DNA from: Saururus chinensis
Taxonomy: Eukaryota > Streptophyta > Magnoliopsida > Piperales > Saururaceae
DNA length: 64,000 nucleotides
Direction of reading: 5' to 3'
Assembly: GCA_035235625.1 (NCBI GenBank)
Contig: CP141143.1
Span: forward strand, 2,896,501 to 2,960,500
Below, piece after piece: positions 35,901 to 46,689 of this stretch. The number at the start of each line of letters is the position of its first letter. Within the stretch, counting starts at the first letter, position 1. The position numbers were made by a program, and so were the translations under genes. The notes beneath the pieces are model-generated. The model worked only from the letters and a program-made list of their open reading frames with translations, searched no databases and was not told the origin of the DNA.

Positions 35901-38900
35901 CAGAAGCTTCCTTGTTCTGTAAATGTTGCATCCAACAGGCACCAAGTTCCCATTTGATATATCTTTCAATACGTGGTGTGGCTTCTTGTATCTTGGCTAA
36001 GCTATCATCGAGTATTCTTCTCACGAGGCTCTTAGAAGCCTCAAGTTCATCAATTGTGGGAACGGAACTGACTGACCTATGGAGCAGAAACCTTAAGCTG
36101 CAATAGATTTCAAAATATATAGATACAGTTATTATGACCGAATGAGACTAAAAAATCTAAATACGAGTATGACATGTTGACAACATTGAGATTTCATTGT
36201 ATGGGAATAATTTGTTACACTTGAAATCAGCGAAGTAAATTGATAAACTGCATAATGACAACAAGAAACTAAACTATAACGACAACAAGAAACACAGGAA
36301 TGCATCATCTTTAAGATACTGGAATGATGATCTTATATCACAAAAACTAAGAGGTCATTTCAAGAAGCAGGTCTAAACAGAGTTAACTCTTACATGAGAT
36401 GCACCTTGACATGGTTGGAAAACTTATAGCCCTATACAAATTCAGTCTATACTAGAAGCCATTTAGGTGGAATAGCTTGTCCCTAATTCTACTCTATTTT
36501 GTTTTAGCTTTGGCATCATACCTGTTGACATTTAAGGCATTAGCACCTCCATCCGGTTGATCTTCAACCTCAATGTCCAGTTTGGTACTGTGTTCATTCT
36601 TCACATCACCCCTGACTCTCACAGTTGCCGTGTATCCACAGTGTCTGACAACAACGACACCAAAGGTGGAAGTATCCTGCATTGGTCCTATGTCTGTTCA
36701 GTCCCTTACTAAATGCGACTGAGGGATAAAATCAGGAAAATGATTTCTTACATGAACAATTACGCTCTCATCTGCCGTTATCCCCTTGAGGAGATTCCTT
36801 TTAGAGACCTCCTTATGTGACATACCAGGCACCAGTCCACTCTCAAATTTGTCATCTGGATGAGAGATGGCATCAGCCAAATCTTTTTTTATCATCGTAT
36901 GTAATTCACCCGTCTGTTCTTCATATAATACCGATTCTGAAGAACACTCCTGCAGACATCTTGTGGGCAGTTGGCCATCTACTAGACGCCTAATCAATGA
37001 AACAGCCTTGCAGACAGAGATATCCACAAATAGATTGTGTAGCAAAAAGGCCTTCCTGTCTCGGACTTGTCTCTCCTGCTCGGTTTTGGAGGGAAGGCTT
37101 GCCAGTATTGAGAACTCTCTAGCCCATGGCCTATGATCCTGACCACCTTGCGCCAGGCCTCCTCCACTGCCACCCCAGCTTTGGTCTTCCTTTGGCAGAG
37201 ACGGAAATTTGGCGGGAGAACCAGCAGCCACCGGAGGGACAAGCCATGTGTTTGCACGAAACCCATACGGAAGATTTCCAAACTGGAGAACAGAACCGCA
37301 TGCGAATTTTTATCTATGGCTGTGAAAATTTTTCTAAGTGATCTCATATAGGATAGGGAAAATTCAGTCTCACCTTATTGTGTTCCACAAATGCCGTCAT
37401 CAAGGAATCATAAGCCTGTAGATAACGATTAACTGTTTGTTAGCTGTGGTAGATGAAGAGCACTTACAACAACTACATCTATCATACTGAAGTGATTGGT
37501 TGGTGCAACAATATCTAAAGTGAACAGGCCGTCGCATGACACCCGTGCATATAAATCCATAAAAGAAGACTTTCATTCAGACCAGAGAAAATTATTCACA
37601 CAAAAGCAACGGAAGAACGAAGCCATGATGGACTACTATCAAAGATGGTATCCGATTGCAACCCAGCTCAAGATTTTCTCCGCTTTACTCAATCAAATAA
37701 AATATTTGATTCATCCATCTGGGTTCCCAGGAAGATGTTACGTTAAGTTAGAAAAAGCTTTTAAAAACACTCACATTAGCAAAACCCCGGCTCAGCTGCT
37801 GCAGAAGATCCACAAGAGTGTGGCTGAGAATTTGTGGCCTTCCCACTGGGTAAAACCCCTTGACTGAAGCGACCACTGTCACCAGCTTCCCATTGCATAT
37901 TTTCACCTGCGCGCCAAACAATGAACAACTACATTGATATAAAATATTGACATTGCTGATAATCATGGCTGAACAGCTACTGTATTGCAGTAGGCAAACT
38001 CCTTCAATTTCTTTATTTTTATTTTTTTGCATTCCCATGAGATTGGCCTACTGCAAAAGTTGGTGCATTTTTCTCCGATTTCTTTTCCTAATCTATTTTA
38101 AGGCAGAGTACATTCCATTCCATGCGAAATTGGCATTTACAGTGTTCGTTACTTAGGAGAGAAAAGTCAAAAATATATGTTAGATGCCATAACTTCTGAA
38201 GCTTTTCCCCCAATTTTCACTGAAAATCAAATAAGGCGAAACTCCTTTGAAAGAAACGTTGAACAACGTAGAGTCGTGTAGGCGTGGTATCTCTGCAACG
38301 GTCAAATGGTGGCGGGACCGCGGGAAAGTGGAAGTTTAGGCCCAGCCTCATTTTTTGCGACTTGGGCCCAACAGGATTATGACCCATTAAATCCTATCAC
38401 GTGATCTGACTACGGTCCACCGGATACCTCCTACTGACAAGGCCTACCCATGAAAGGTCAAGTGGGCCTTGCTTGTGATGGCTAAAAACCGAAGGGCAAA
38501 AGGGCCACCATTTGCCTAGCTTGCGAATAAAAATGGCAAAAAAACTTTTATGACAATTGAAAATTAATAATTCCTTCCCTTGATTAAGGTTTAGCGTTAG
38601 TACATCAAGGCCCAATATGGTTCGTAGTCAGTCATAAAGATGTCCACTATGCTCGGATCTATACGAAACCGGTCAGGCTAGACAGGTGATCTGGCGACGG
38701 TCCACTGGATACCTCTTACTTAGCAAAGGCCCACCCAGGAAATGTAGATGGGCCTTGCATTGTAATGGGCAAAAAAAACCAAAAGGGACCAGACATTAAA
38801 AACGTACCTCCAATTCGAAATAGTCGCCCTCTCGCCTTTCCTCCGCTACACGCTCGCATCTCTTTATATCTGAATGCATTCACATCAATTTCGCCTCCCA

Positions 38901-40524
38901 TAATCCAAAATCAATCTAATGTAATGATGCATTAATACGTGGCAGAGATGTTACTTACAGAGGACCGGCGGAGCGAGGTGAGAGAAAGAGAAGAAGTCGT
39001 AGAAATTGGAGAGCTTGGGAATGGGCTGAATGAGGGCCATGTCCAAGTCATTGGACCTCGGATGGGGATGAGGCTCCGCTTCTGAAGCCGGCCTGGCGTC
39101 ATCGGACCCGCACTTGGCTGGCGGTTGCTTCTTGGGTTTCGCCGCCGTCGCCGTCGCCGTCGCCGCCACGGACTGCTTGCCGAACCACGTGGTACACGCG
39201 ACGATGTCCTGGAGGCGCCGCACGTGAGCCACGGCCTCTTCCTCGTTTGGGTAGTCGTCTGCACGTGTTCCAGAAAATAATGAGACCCTCGTTAAAGCGA
39301 TGATTTCTCGAAAGGGCAAACAAAGCTAAACTGAAGCCCATATCAATCATCCTCCAACACTGCTCAGCTCTACGTCCGTCTCAAAATGTTACCGACCGAG
39401 ATTGGTGGGTGGTGGGGCCCAGTGCAATCGGACTCTTAATTACTCGCCTGCGGAGGAGAAATTGCAACTTTTTTTTTTTTGGCAAAATTGTTAAGAACCA
39501 ACCAGAAGACTAAAGAACACCATTTACAGGAGTATTATTTTTTTGATTTTGTTAGGGGGTGGTATACAAACAGTAGAAGCAGTGGTGCCATGGTCACTGT
39601 CAAATTTTCAACTTGATATTTTCTGAGGGGTTAGAGCGTTGCAACTAATTTAAGTGCTCGTTTTCGTCGCTCTTCTGAGCCCGTGGTCCACATTGGCCAA
39701 CTTTTGGCAGCTTAAAAAAAAAAACCGAACAAGAAACAAACAGCAGCAGAGCAGACGGGAGCAGAGAACCATAATAATTGCTACTATCAAATAGTTTATT
39801 CTTTTACCAAAAAAACAAAATAGTGTATGTTACTGACCTTCCACAATCTTCAAGGCGCATGACTTCAATGTAACGATCTCGACCGTATCGTTCAATTTCT
39901 GACCTTTCGTCTGGTACATAAAATATACTACGTAAATGCACAAACTGGACCTTCATTTGCCTTTCATATAGTCGTTTTAATCATCAGGAGAAGCCAAAGC
40001 AAAACTTTCTTCCCCGTTAATTGTCTAGGCAAAAAAATAAAAATAAAGGAAAGAAGAGAGAATGAGAACCTCTTGAGCTAAAGAGTAGTTGGTCAAGTGG
40101 CAAGTCTCGACGTGAACCGCTAGCAGCCTTCTAACATCGAGAATCTTGTCCGTGGAGATGCCCTGCAATAATCCCATCTCCACTCCTGAGACTCTCTTAA
40201 GTGTAATTAATCCATTGAAAGACAATTAGCAAAGCGGACGGAGGTGAAGACAGTCTTGACTAATTTACCTTGAGTATGACTTGGGTATCGTAAGGAGTGA
40301 AAAGAGTAACATCTACAACACTGGGTACAACTGCTCAGTGGAGAACACAGAAGAAGGTATCAATCATCGACGCAAGCTCAATTTTAGTTAAAACACGTTC
40401 ATTCATTGAATTTCTTTTTGAATGAGACGACCTGCAATTAAGCATGAAACAAACCTTTCTCTTCTTTTTTCTTCTTCTCAGACCTGGTTTTCGTCGCCTT
40501 ACTCCGCCCTGATTTTGGGGCCAT
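29983..40524 (-). CDS. REC/CLU-family protein (REDUCED CHLOROPLAST COVERAGE-like)
   Basis: Large TPR protein of the clustered-mitochondria superfamily, REC branch, which in Arabidopsis helps set the chloroplast share of cell volume. Twenty-three exons join without a frame break to 1,673 aa: 40455-40524, 40269-40330, 40070-40162, 39838-39910, 38959-39258, 38808-38869, 37775-37906, 37374-37415, 36752-37282, 36522-36676, 35641-36097, 35456-35518, 35272-35373, 34255-34563, 34017-34109, 33828-33929, 33656-33760, 33186-33319, 32458-32641, 32240-32371, 32009-32121, 31825-31906, 29983-31608. It starts [20 protein letters not shown], then a CLU N-terminal part ([17 protein letters not shown]), the CLU core ([20 protein letters not shown]), a middle region with [15 protein letters not shown]-like repeats at about 850-1070 and a 541-aa low-complexity tail ending in [28 protein letters not shown] itself lacks this MAPKSGRSK start and C-terminal signature. 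The paralogue (REC1, 2 or 3) cannot be assigned. Confidence 0.93.
33930..34016 (-). other. GC-AG intron in the REC-like gene
   Basis: The exon ending ...GTGTATAAG is followed by GCATGT, not GT, and the intron closes with CTACAG before CATGTCGCC. Only this junction keeps the frame and the expected sequence [24 protein letters not shown] is close to the known GC-AG donor consensus. Confidence 0.85.
38403..38805. repeat. Pair of diverged direct repeats in a REC-like intron
   Basis: About 115 bp near 38403-38515 (GATCTGACTACGGTCCACCG, GGATACCTCCTACT, GTGGGCCTTGC) recur near 38689-38805 (GATCTGGCGACGGTCCACTG, GGATACCTCTTACT, ATGGGCCTTGC). The second copy ends right beside the donor of exon 38808-38869. 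Confidence 0.75.
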
Positions 40525-40927
40525 CGGCAGACTCCGGCAGGAGAAGAGACTGATAAAACGAAGAACAACAAAAAAATGAATTGAAGGAAGTGTCTACGGA
40601 TTAGATAGGCCCCTTTAGAATGGCAGATAAATCAGTTGGATGGATTAATGAGAGCATTGATGAGACCGAAAAAGAACATAGAAGCTAGTTTGTCTTCAAG
40701 AGGTGTGGGGTAAGAGACCATCCTTGTTCATGGGGAGAGGCAAGAGATAGAGAAAGAAGGGAGAATGTTGGATGGAGAGATGGGTCTCAATTCAGCTGAG
40801 GAGGGCAGGGGAGGAGAGGAAGTCTGTAAAGGGAGTGAGCGAAGAAGATAGAGGATAGGGTTATGAGCTCATGGAGACCCCCTTCATGGATTTGCGCAAA
40901 ATCCTGGCCTCTCGTTTCCAGCTATAC

Positions 40928-40953
40928 CTCTCCCTCTCTCTCTCTCTCTCTCA
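40928..40953 (+). repeat. (CT)n tract upstream of the REC-like gene
   Basis: A CT/GA microsatellite about 400 bp upstream of the start codon. On the coding strand it is (GA)n, a common element of plant promoters and leaders. The 5' UTR limits cannot be fixed from sequence alone. Confidence 0.7.
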
Positions 40954-41289
40954 CAGACTCCTCGCAGAAAAAAACATGACTGATGACACCCCCACACCCC
41001 CTACACGCCTTAGCCTCTTCTCCCTCTCTCTCCCCCCTGCCCTCCCTCTGTATCACCAGGCAATGCTAATCGTTTTAATGGAGAGCCTAGCATGGGGACA
41101 AAAAATGCTGACCGTTGGAAGGGTGACACATGGAGGGTTGAAAAAGGTTTGGCTCGTGGCCGAGTGGTTTTGTTTTTTCACGTGTTGGGACACGAGTGTA
41201 TTTGAGAAGGCCAAGGCTGCGGCCACCCTCCCTCATGTTAGCGAGGAGACAGATTAAATATACACCGAACCTATTAAGACCCATAGAGG

Positions 41290-44200
41290 TTGGGTTGGGT
41301 GGTTGTGTTTCACAACAGTCTCTATTTCATCGAATCATTTGTCACATTTTTCTTTGGTTTTCTTGTATGGGGAATAAGCATTCGACTGACGATGATACAT
41401 TGATTTGTTTAGGTAGAAAATAGAGCATCCCTCTTGGTTTCTTCCATCCGTACGTTACGTTATACTATTTATACTCTCCCCTCTTTTTTATTAGCCAACT
41501 CCACATAATCCTAACCATTGGATGAACTACACCCACCTTGAGGTATAACGAAATAAAAGCAACCTCATTTGATGATTAGGAGTAGGGACATCACCGGGTT
41601 GGGTTGGGTTGGGTTGAAGTTAAAAAGCCCTTACTCAACTTATTAATGTTAAGTCTGATTTTATCAAGATACAAAAAAAGGGTTATATTTATAACGTTAA
41701 AGATCACCTGAGACCCAACCCCAGCAGGGTTGAATTTGAAAGCTCAAACTCAACCTCGTTAGGAGCGTAGGGACAGAAAGGGCCACAGTAGGACAGCACT
41801 TGAACGAACAAGTCCCCCCCCCCCATCTGGTTAAGACATGCGGTAGCCTCCAACAGATTACAGATGTTGCTCTTTCTTCTGGTCTCCTCTCTTTGCAACA
41901 TTTTTAATTCTTCCTTTTTTATCTTTTTTCTTTTTTAACCTTTTGCCGGACAGCCAGCTCTTGGTCGAATAGATCATTGGACGGGTCGGAGTCTTTTAGG
42001 CTTCTTATGATCTAGGGGGGGATTGCCAGGAAGCCGAGGAAAGCATTAAGCTTAATTTGCATCACTCATTTGTTTGCTCCGGTTGACAGTCCATACATAC
42101 TTACTGATATTGATGTCCATTTTTACTCTTTTAAGCTTGCACGGAACAGCAAAGAATGTGCTGACCTAGAGATCCGCCCCTTCCCCAAAACAGAATCTCA
42201 CTGTGATTCTCATGGTGATTATATACAGATCCTTTGTTCTCAACTTCTAATTTCGACATGGTGGGAAAATTCCTGTAGGCCAGGGGCTTAATGGAGTATG
42301 AACGAGTCAGACGAAGGTATTATACCTTAAACTAGTGTACATGAATATGTTGTGCACTATTTCTGAGCCAGCCTCACTAGTGGGACCAAGAGATCAGCTC
42401 GACCTTGATATGGTACGCATGCCTCTCGCAGAAGTGGTATTGACTATTGAGGCCATTGCATCATAGATATTAAGGCGAACACATGGTTAACGAGTCTCAG
42501 GAACTATACGTAGCATTCTTGAGTTTAATTCTGACAGACCAATCAACGGTGACCCAGATGAAAACATGCATGGAATGTATAACATTAAGTTGGCCAAAAT
42601 GCATTTCACGTGCTACAACCACCTTCTTTATGGTTACTAAAGGAGTAAGGAGTAAAGGAAGAGTTTTTTTTCTGTTCCTGACATAACAATGAGCGCAAGT
42701 TTTGCATGAGAGCCCGATGGACAGTATATAAGTTGGCATATATTAATCACTGACATTAACATACTCTTAGAGTGTGCGCCATCGATCTTAAACATTAAGA
42801 GCTCTTATTTAGAGCTTAGGCTTATTATGAAAAACGCTTCCAAACAAGGGAGGCTTAGGTATATAAACACCACACGATTGACTTAACGAGGCAAACCAAT
42901 GGGGTGGTGCAGTACTAAGAATAGATTATTGCCAACCCACGGGTAGATGGGCTACCAATTTCTAGCAAATCAATACCAGAGAAGGGAGCAATCACGAAGC
43001 CCTACCATTTTCCTGATTCGGATGCATCTGCCGACAGGGTGTGGTGATATGCACTTTGATTTAATGCGTTTGTGTGACGGTTACAACCCCACTCCCATCT
43101 GCCGCTCTAACCTTATTTAGATGCGCATCATTATTCCGCGGATTAATTCTTGATTCTTAATCCATGTCCTCGTGTACTTCGTGTATAATTGATTAATCTT
43201 GAAGACGAGAGTTTCTTTCATTTAAATCTAGATGACAACACCCATTTGTTTTACCTCTTTCGTCGGCTGTTGTAATTAATCGGTAACACGCCAAGACTAC
43301 AACGCAAAAGCAACCAGATGGGGGGAGTACATAGCATTCTCAGGCAAAACCAATGTCAATAGTAGAGGATGGCTTGGATCGCAGAAATGAAAGCCAAACA
43401 AGAATTTGGCCTACCCCGACAAATTTCAATTAACAATACTGATACCCGTGGAGAGTCAGAATCAGAGATTCTGGGCAAAAATGTAACGTCCATTACTTCC
43501 CACCAAAAAATACGATTCTTTTGTGCCTTTAGGACTTGGGTATTATTTTTTATATATATAATAATAGGTAAAAAGATAAAATGAGCCTAGGTTCACTGGC
43601 ACCATCATGAGCTAGAGAGTCATTGGGTTGAGATCTAACTTAAAGGGGCAGAAAACTTGTCTACTTTCTAAATTATATGCATCATCGGATTGAAATGTGA
43701 AGGCCTATATAGTTTAGTTTCACGCATACGCATGCAAGCTTATATAAACGAAACTCTAAATAGGTATTGCTTTAATTATTGTTTAAACTTGTAGAATTTA
43801 AGATGTCGTAAGCATGAGGCCATGAGCACGACCTATCATCCTAAAAAATAATTTTTAGGGCAACAACGACCAGCAGCAATCACAACTTAGCTATCCTAAT
43901 ATAGTGCTTTAAATGATAATTAATCTCAGTTAAGTTCTAAACCAAAAATACATTGTGAAGATTTGCAGAAGGTTAACAAAGGAAAAGCTAATTTTCAATA
44001 GTTTGACACAACCATGCACGTGCAATTATGAATAGTTGTATGTATAAAGTTATCACATCAAGTTCGAAGGGTATTTTTTTTCCAAAATAATATGTACATA
44101 CAAAGGTTATTTTAAATCTTTTAATTACCTACTTGGTCATTTTTTAAATAAAATATTTTTTCTCAAATTTAGTTTAATTGAGCCAAGTGGGAGATTTTAT

Positions 44201-45330
44201 TTTTATGACACAATTAACAAGTTATGCCAAGTGAGAAAATGTTGAGCTTGTTTCAAATTAAAACAGGAGGCGGCCCAACTGTCTCAATTGACATATGTTT
44301 TGGGCTTCAAAATTGTTTAGTTAATGGGCCTCAGTTATGATACTCACATTAAGTTGTGGTTTTAGTGGCAAATTTGGGTCAATATTGTTTGACCTTTAGA
44401 TAAATGGTCATGACTAGGGTTCTTAATAATAGTATTCTGGTTTAGTTATAAATACACTATTAGTTATCCTAATATGATACCCTAAGCAAGAATTAATTTC
44501 AGGCTAGTTCTAAACCAAAAATGCATTATAAGGATTTGCATAAGGTTAACACGGGAAAAACTTCACTCAAGGGGATAAAGCTTTTTTCAAGCTTTAATGG
44601 CTACAAGTAAACCTAATCCCTCTATATTCTACTCCATCACTTTAAGCCCATATTTCCAAATTTTAAGAAGTTGTTGAGCTCGTGGTAGGTCATAGGTCCA
44701 AGAAGATCACCGGAGTGAAGGGGCTAACAATGCATAGCTTTCACGCTTCTCATAGGAGTTTAGACACATGAGCTTCACAACAGCAAATTAACAAGCCACA
44801 TAAGCTCATACCTAGGGGCCAAATTTCCACACAGTTAGGGCTTGAAAAAATCAACCCACCTAACCTTAACCCGACCTAATTCAACTATAAATAAGGTCTC
44901 GGTTAAGGTATGAAAAATTTACATGTTTTAAAATAGGCTCAGGGGTATGATATTTACCCACATAACCCTATGCCAACCTATATTTTATTGTTAAAAAACT
45001 TAAAATGTTTAAGGTCTTCTCAACTTCTCCTAGTTGTTCAACATTCTCCCATACTCATATTTAGGAGGATGATAAGCATGGAGGGGCTGGGATCAATCTA
45101 AAAGCAAGGGATGAGTTTGCCAAATCCTTCCATTCTTGTGGTCAGGTTGAACTTGCATTTAGAAGCAATTGGTGTACATAGACTGATGGTCATAGTGGTT
45201 GTGCGAAAGGTTAGATAAAGTTTGTGTCCACATTCGCATGTTGATATGAGATGTATCCCTTAACATCGATCTATCACCAGCCCATCGCTGCCTCATATCA
45301 TTGTTCAGGAAGCATTTGCAAGCTCCCTAT
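41290..45330. other. Intergenic, no gene recognised
   Basis: It has a hAT-like repeat at 41579-41780, a C10 run near 41815 and short GGGTTGGGTT and ACCTAACCTTAACCCGACC words near 41600 and 44860-45000. Around 42765-42860 a segment (GCGCCATCGATCTTAAACAT) resembles one arm of the hairpin family at 45.9 kb. No coding frame of more than about 75 codons looks real. Confidence 0.5.
41579..41780. mobile_element. hAT-like non-autonomous remnant (GGGTTGGGTT family)
   Basis: It begins TAGGGACATCACCGGGTTGG and later contains inverted ACCCAACCCC and CTCAACC. A similar piece is at 49425-49770. Terminal TAGGGATG-like words are typical of plant hAT MITEs. No target duplication was identified. Confidence 0.35.
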
Positions 45331-45337
45331 TCAATGT

Positions 45338-45479
45338 GAGCAAGTGTAAGGAACGCATGTGGAACATTCATTTTAAGATCGGCGACACACACACTAGAGA
45401 GCAAATACCACTTGCACTAGCATATGTGCCGACGATTATGAAAATGAATACTCCACATGCATTCCTTATGCTTGGCTCA
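45338..45479. repeat. Foldback (hairpin) element, copy 1
   Basis: Two arms of about 70 bp are imperfect reverse complements: GAGCAAGTGTAAGGAACGCA pairs with TGCATTCCTTATGCTTGGCT, and ATCGGCGACACACAC pairs with ATATGTGCCGACGAT. The loop is only a few bases. No coding content. It shares arm sequence with 45860-46005. Confidence 0.75.
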
Positions 45480-45859
45480 TTGTGAGAATGGAGCATGAAA
45501 AATGCTTCCCATTGTTCAATATTTATTGAAAACCCAACCTATCTATTTAAAACTCCCAAGGTTGTTTCCTTTTTGCAAATTATTTTGAAATTAGATTTGC
45601 CTCTTCCTTTATGGTTGAAGCTACGGCTTGTTTAGAAGGTCTTTAAGTGCCACATTGGCTACGTACCACTCACCTTCTTATTAAAGGCAATTCTCTTAAC
45701 CTCATCTGTTTTATTTCTAGACGTAGTAAAAATGTTCCCACAGCCATGGCTCGTATTCTAGACAAGATCCTCGACTTAGTTGATCAATTCCAAGTTTGTG
45801 CAATAAAACATGTTTTCCTAGGAAGAGTTTTTTATATTCTACTTTGACAATGATCACAA

Positions 45860-46005
45860 TATAAGGAATGCATTAGAGCCCTTGATATTTGAGATCGATG
45901 ATGCACATATTAGCTCACATTAGCGCCAATACCAGTAGCGTTAATGTACACTAGCATGTGTGCCATCAATCTCATTAATGAAGGGCTATAATGTGTTCCT
46001 TACAC
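45860..46005. repeat. Foldback (hairpin) element, copy 2
   Basis: The arms at about 45861-45929 and 45936-46005 pair: ATAAGGAATGCATTAGAGCC with GGGCTATAATGTGTTCCTTA, and GATCGATGATGCACATATTA with CTAGCATGTGTGCCATCAAT. The family words (AAGGAA, GCACA, CTAG) match copy 1, 520 bp upstream. Confidence 0.78.
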
Positions 46006-46309
46006 TAAGCACCTCGTCAGAGGGGAGCATTAAAAATGCTTTTATTTTTTCAAGTGTCTTCTATCGTGTTCTGAACACTTAACTAAACTAGCCTTGGAAG
46101 GATCGTGTTGAAGTATTCTTCATCGCAAGTTGTGCAAGGTGTTTTTGTTTAGGATGCAATTGGAGTTGGTATGGGTCAGTTTATACATAACTCCCCTTCT
46201 TATTTATCTAGTTTGTACTTTGTGTTTAACTTGCCGTTAGGGGCCTAACATTAGCGATAAAAATAAAATTTACATTCCTTTGTCTTGTAGCTTCATTTAT
46301 TTTTTTTAA

Positions 46310-46440
46310 AATTAATTAATTATAGTTTATTTTTAAAAAATCAAATGGAGCTATTAATATTAGATGGAGAAAGTAGTTTTTTGGTTTAAAATTAGTTTAT
46401 TTTGAAAAATTAAACGGAGTTATTAGTGTTTTGATATGAT
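46310..46440. repeat. MITE-like element end(s), GGAGCTATTAAT family
   Basis: AAATGGAGCTATTAATATTA and AAACGGAGTTATTAGTGTT are two successive copies of the inner-end word found in the CTCCCTCCGTC elements elsewhere in the window. The outer terminus is lost or unclear. Confidence 0.45.
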
Positions 46441-46689
46441 AGAAATCCACTTGACAATAATTGAGAATTCTTGGCACCAACCTATTTAAAAGGTGTATTC
46501 ATTGTGGGTTTAGATCAGTTGTAAATCTGGTGTTAGTCGCCAATTAGTCGAAGTCAGTAGTAAAAATACATGAAATGTGATCTTTCTCTAGATGACATCA
46601 TCCAATTGCCAACTCACCAAATTGGGGGTGAGTGCCTCAAAGCTGATACAAAACAGATTCATTGTTGTAGGAGTAAGATCCGATGATTC

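Noticed and set aside
41140-41200. GTGGCCGAGTGG, reminiscent of a tRNA-Ser/Leu 5' half
   Set aside because: No box B, anticodon arm or acceptor-stem partner follows. Probably chance.
42483-42686. A 67-codon frame in the 41-45 kb intergenic region
   Set aside because: No similarity to known domains, no splice or promoter context, and a similar-sized frame on the other strand.
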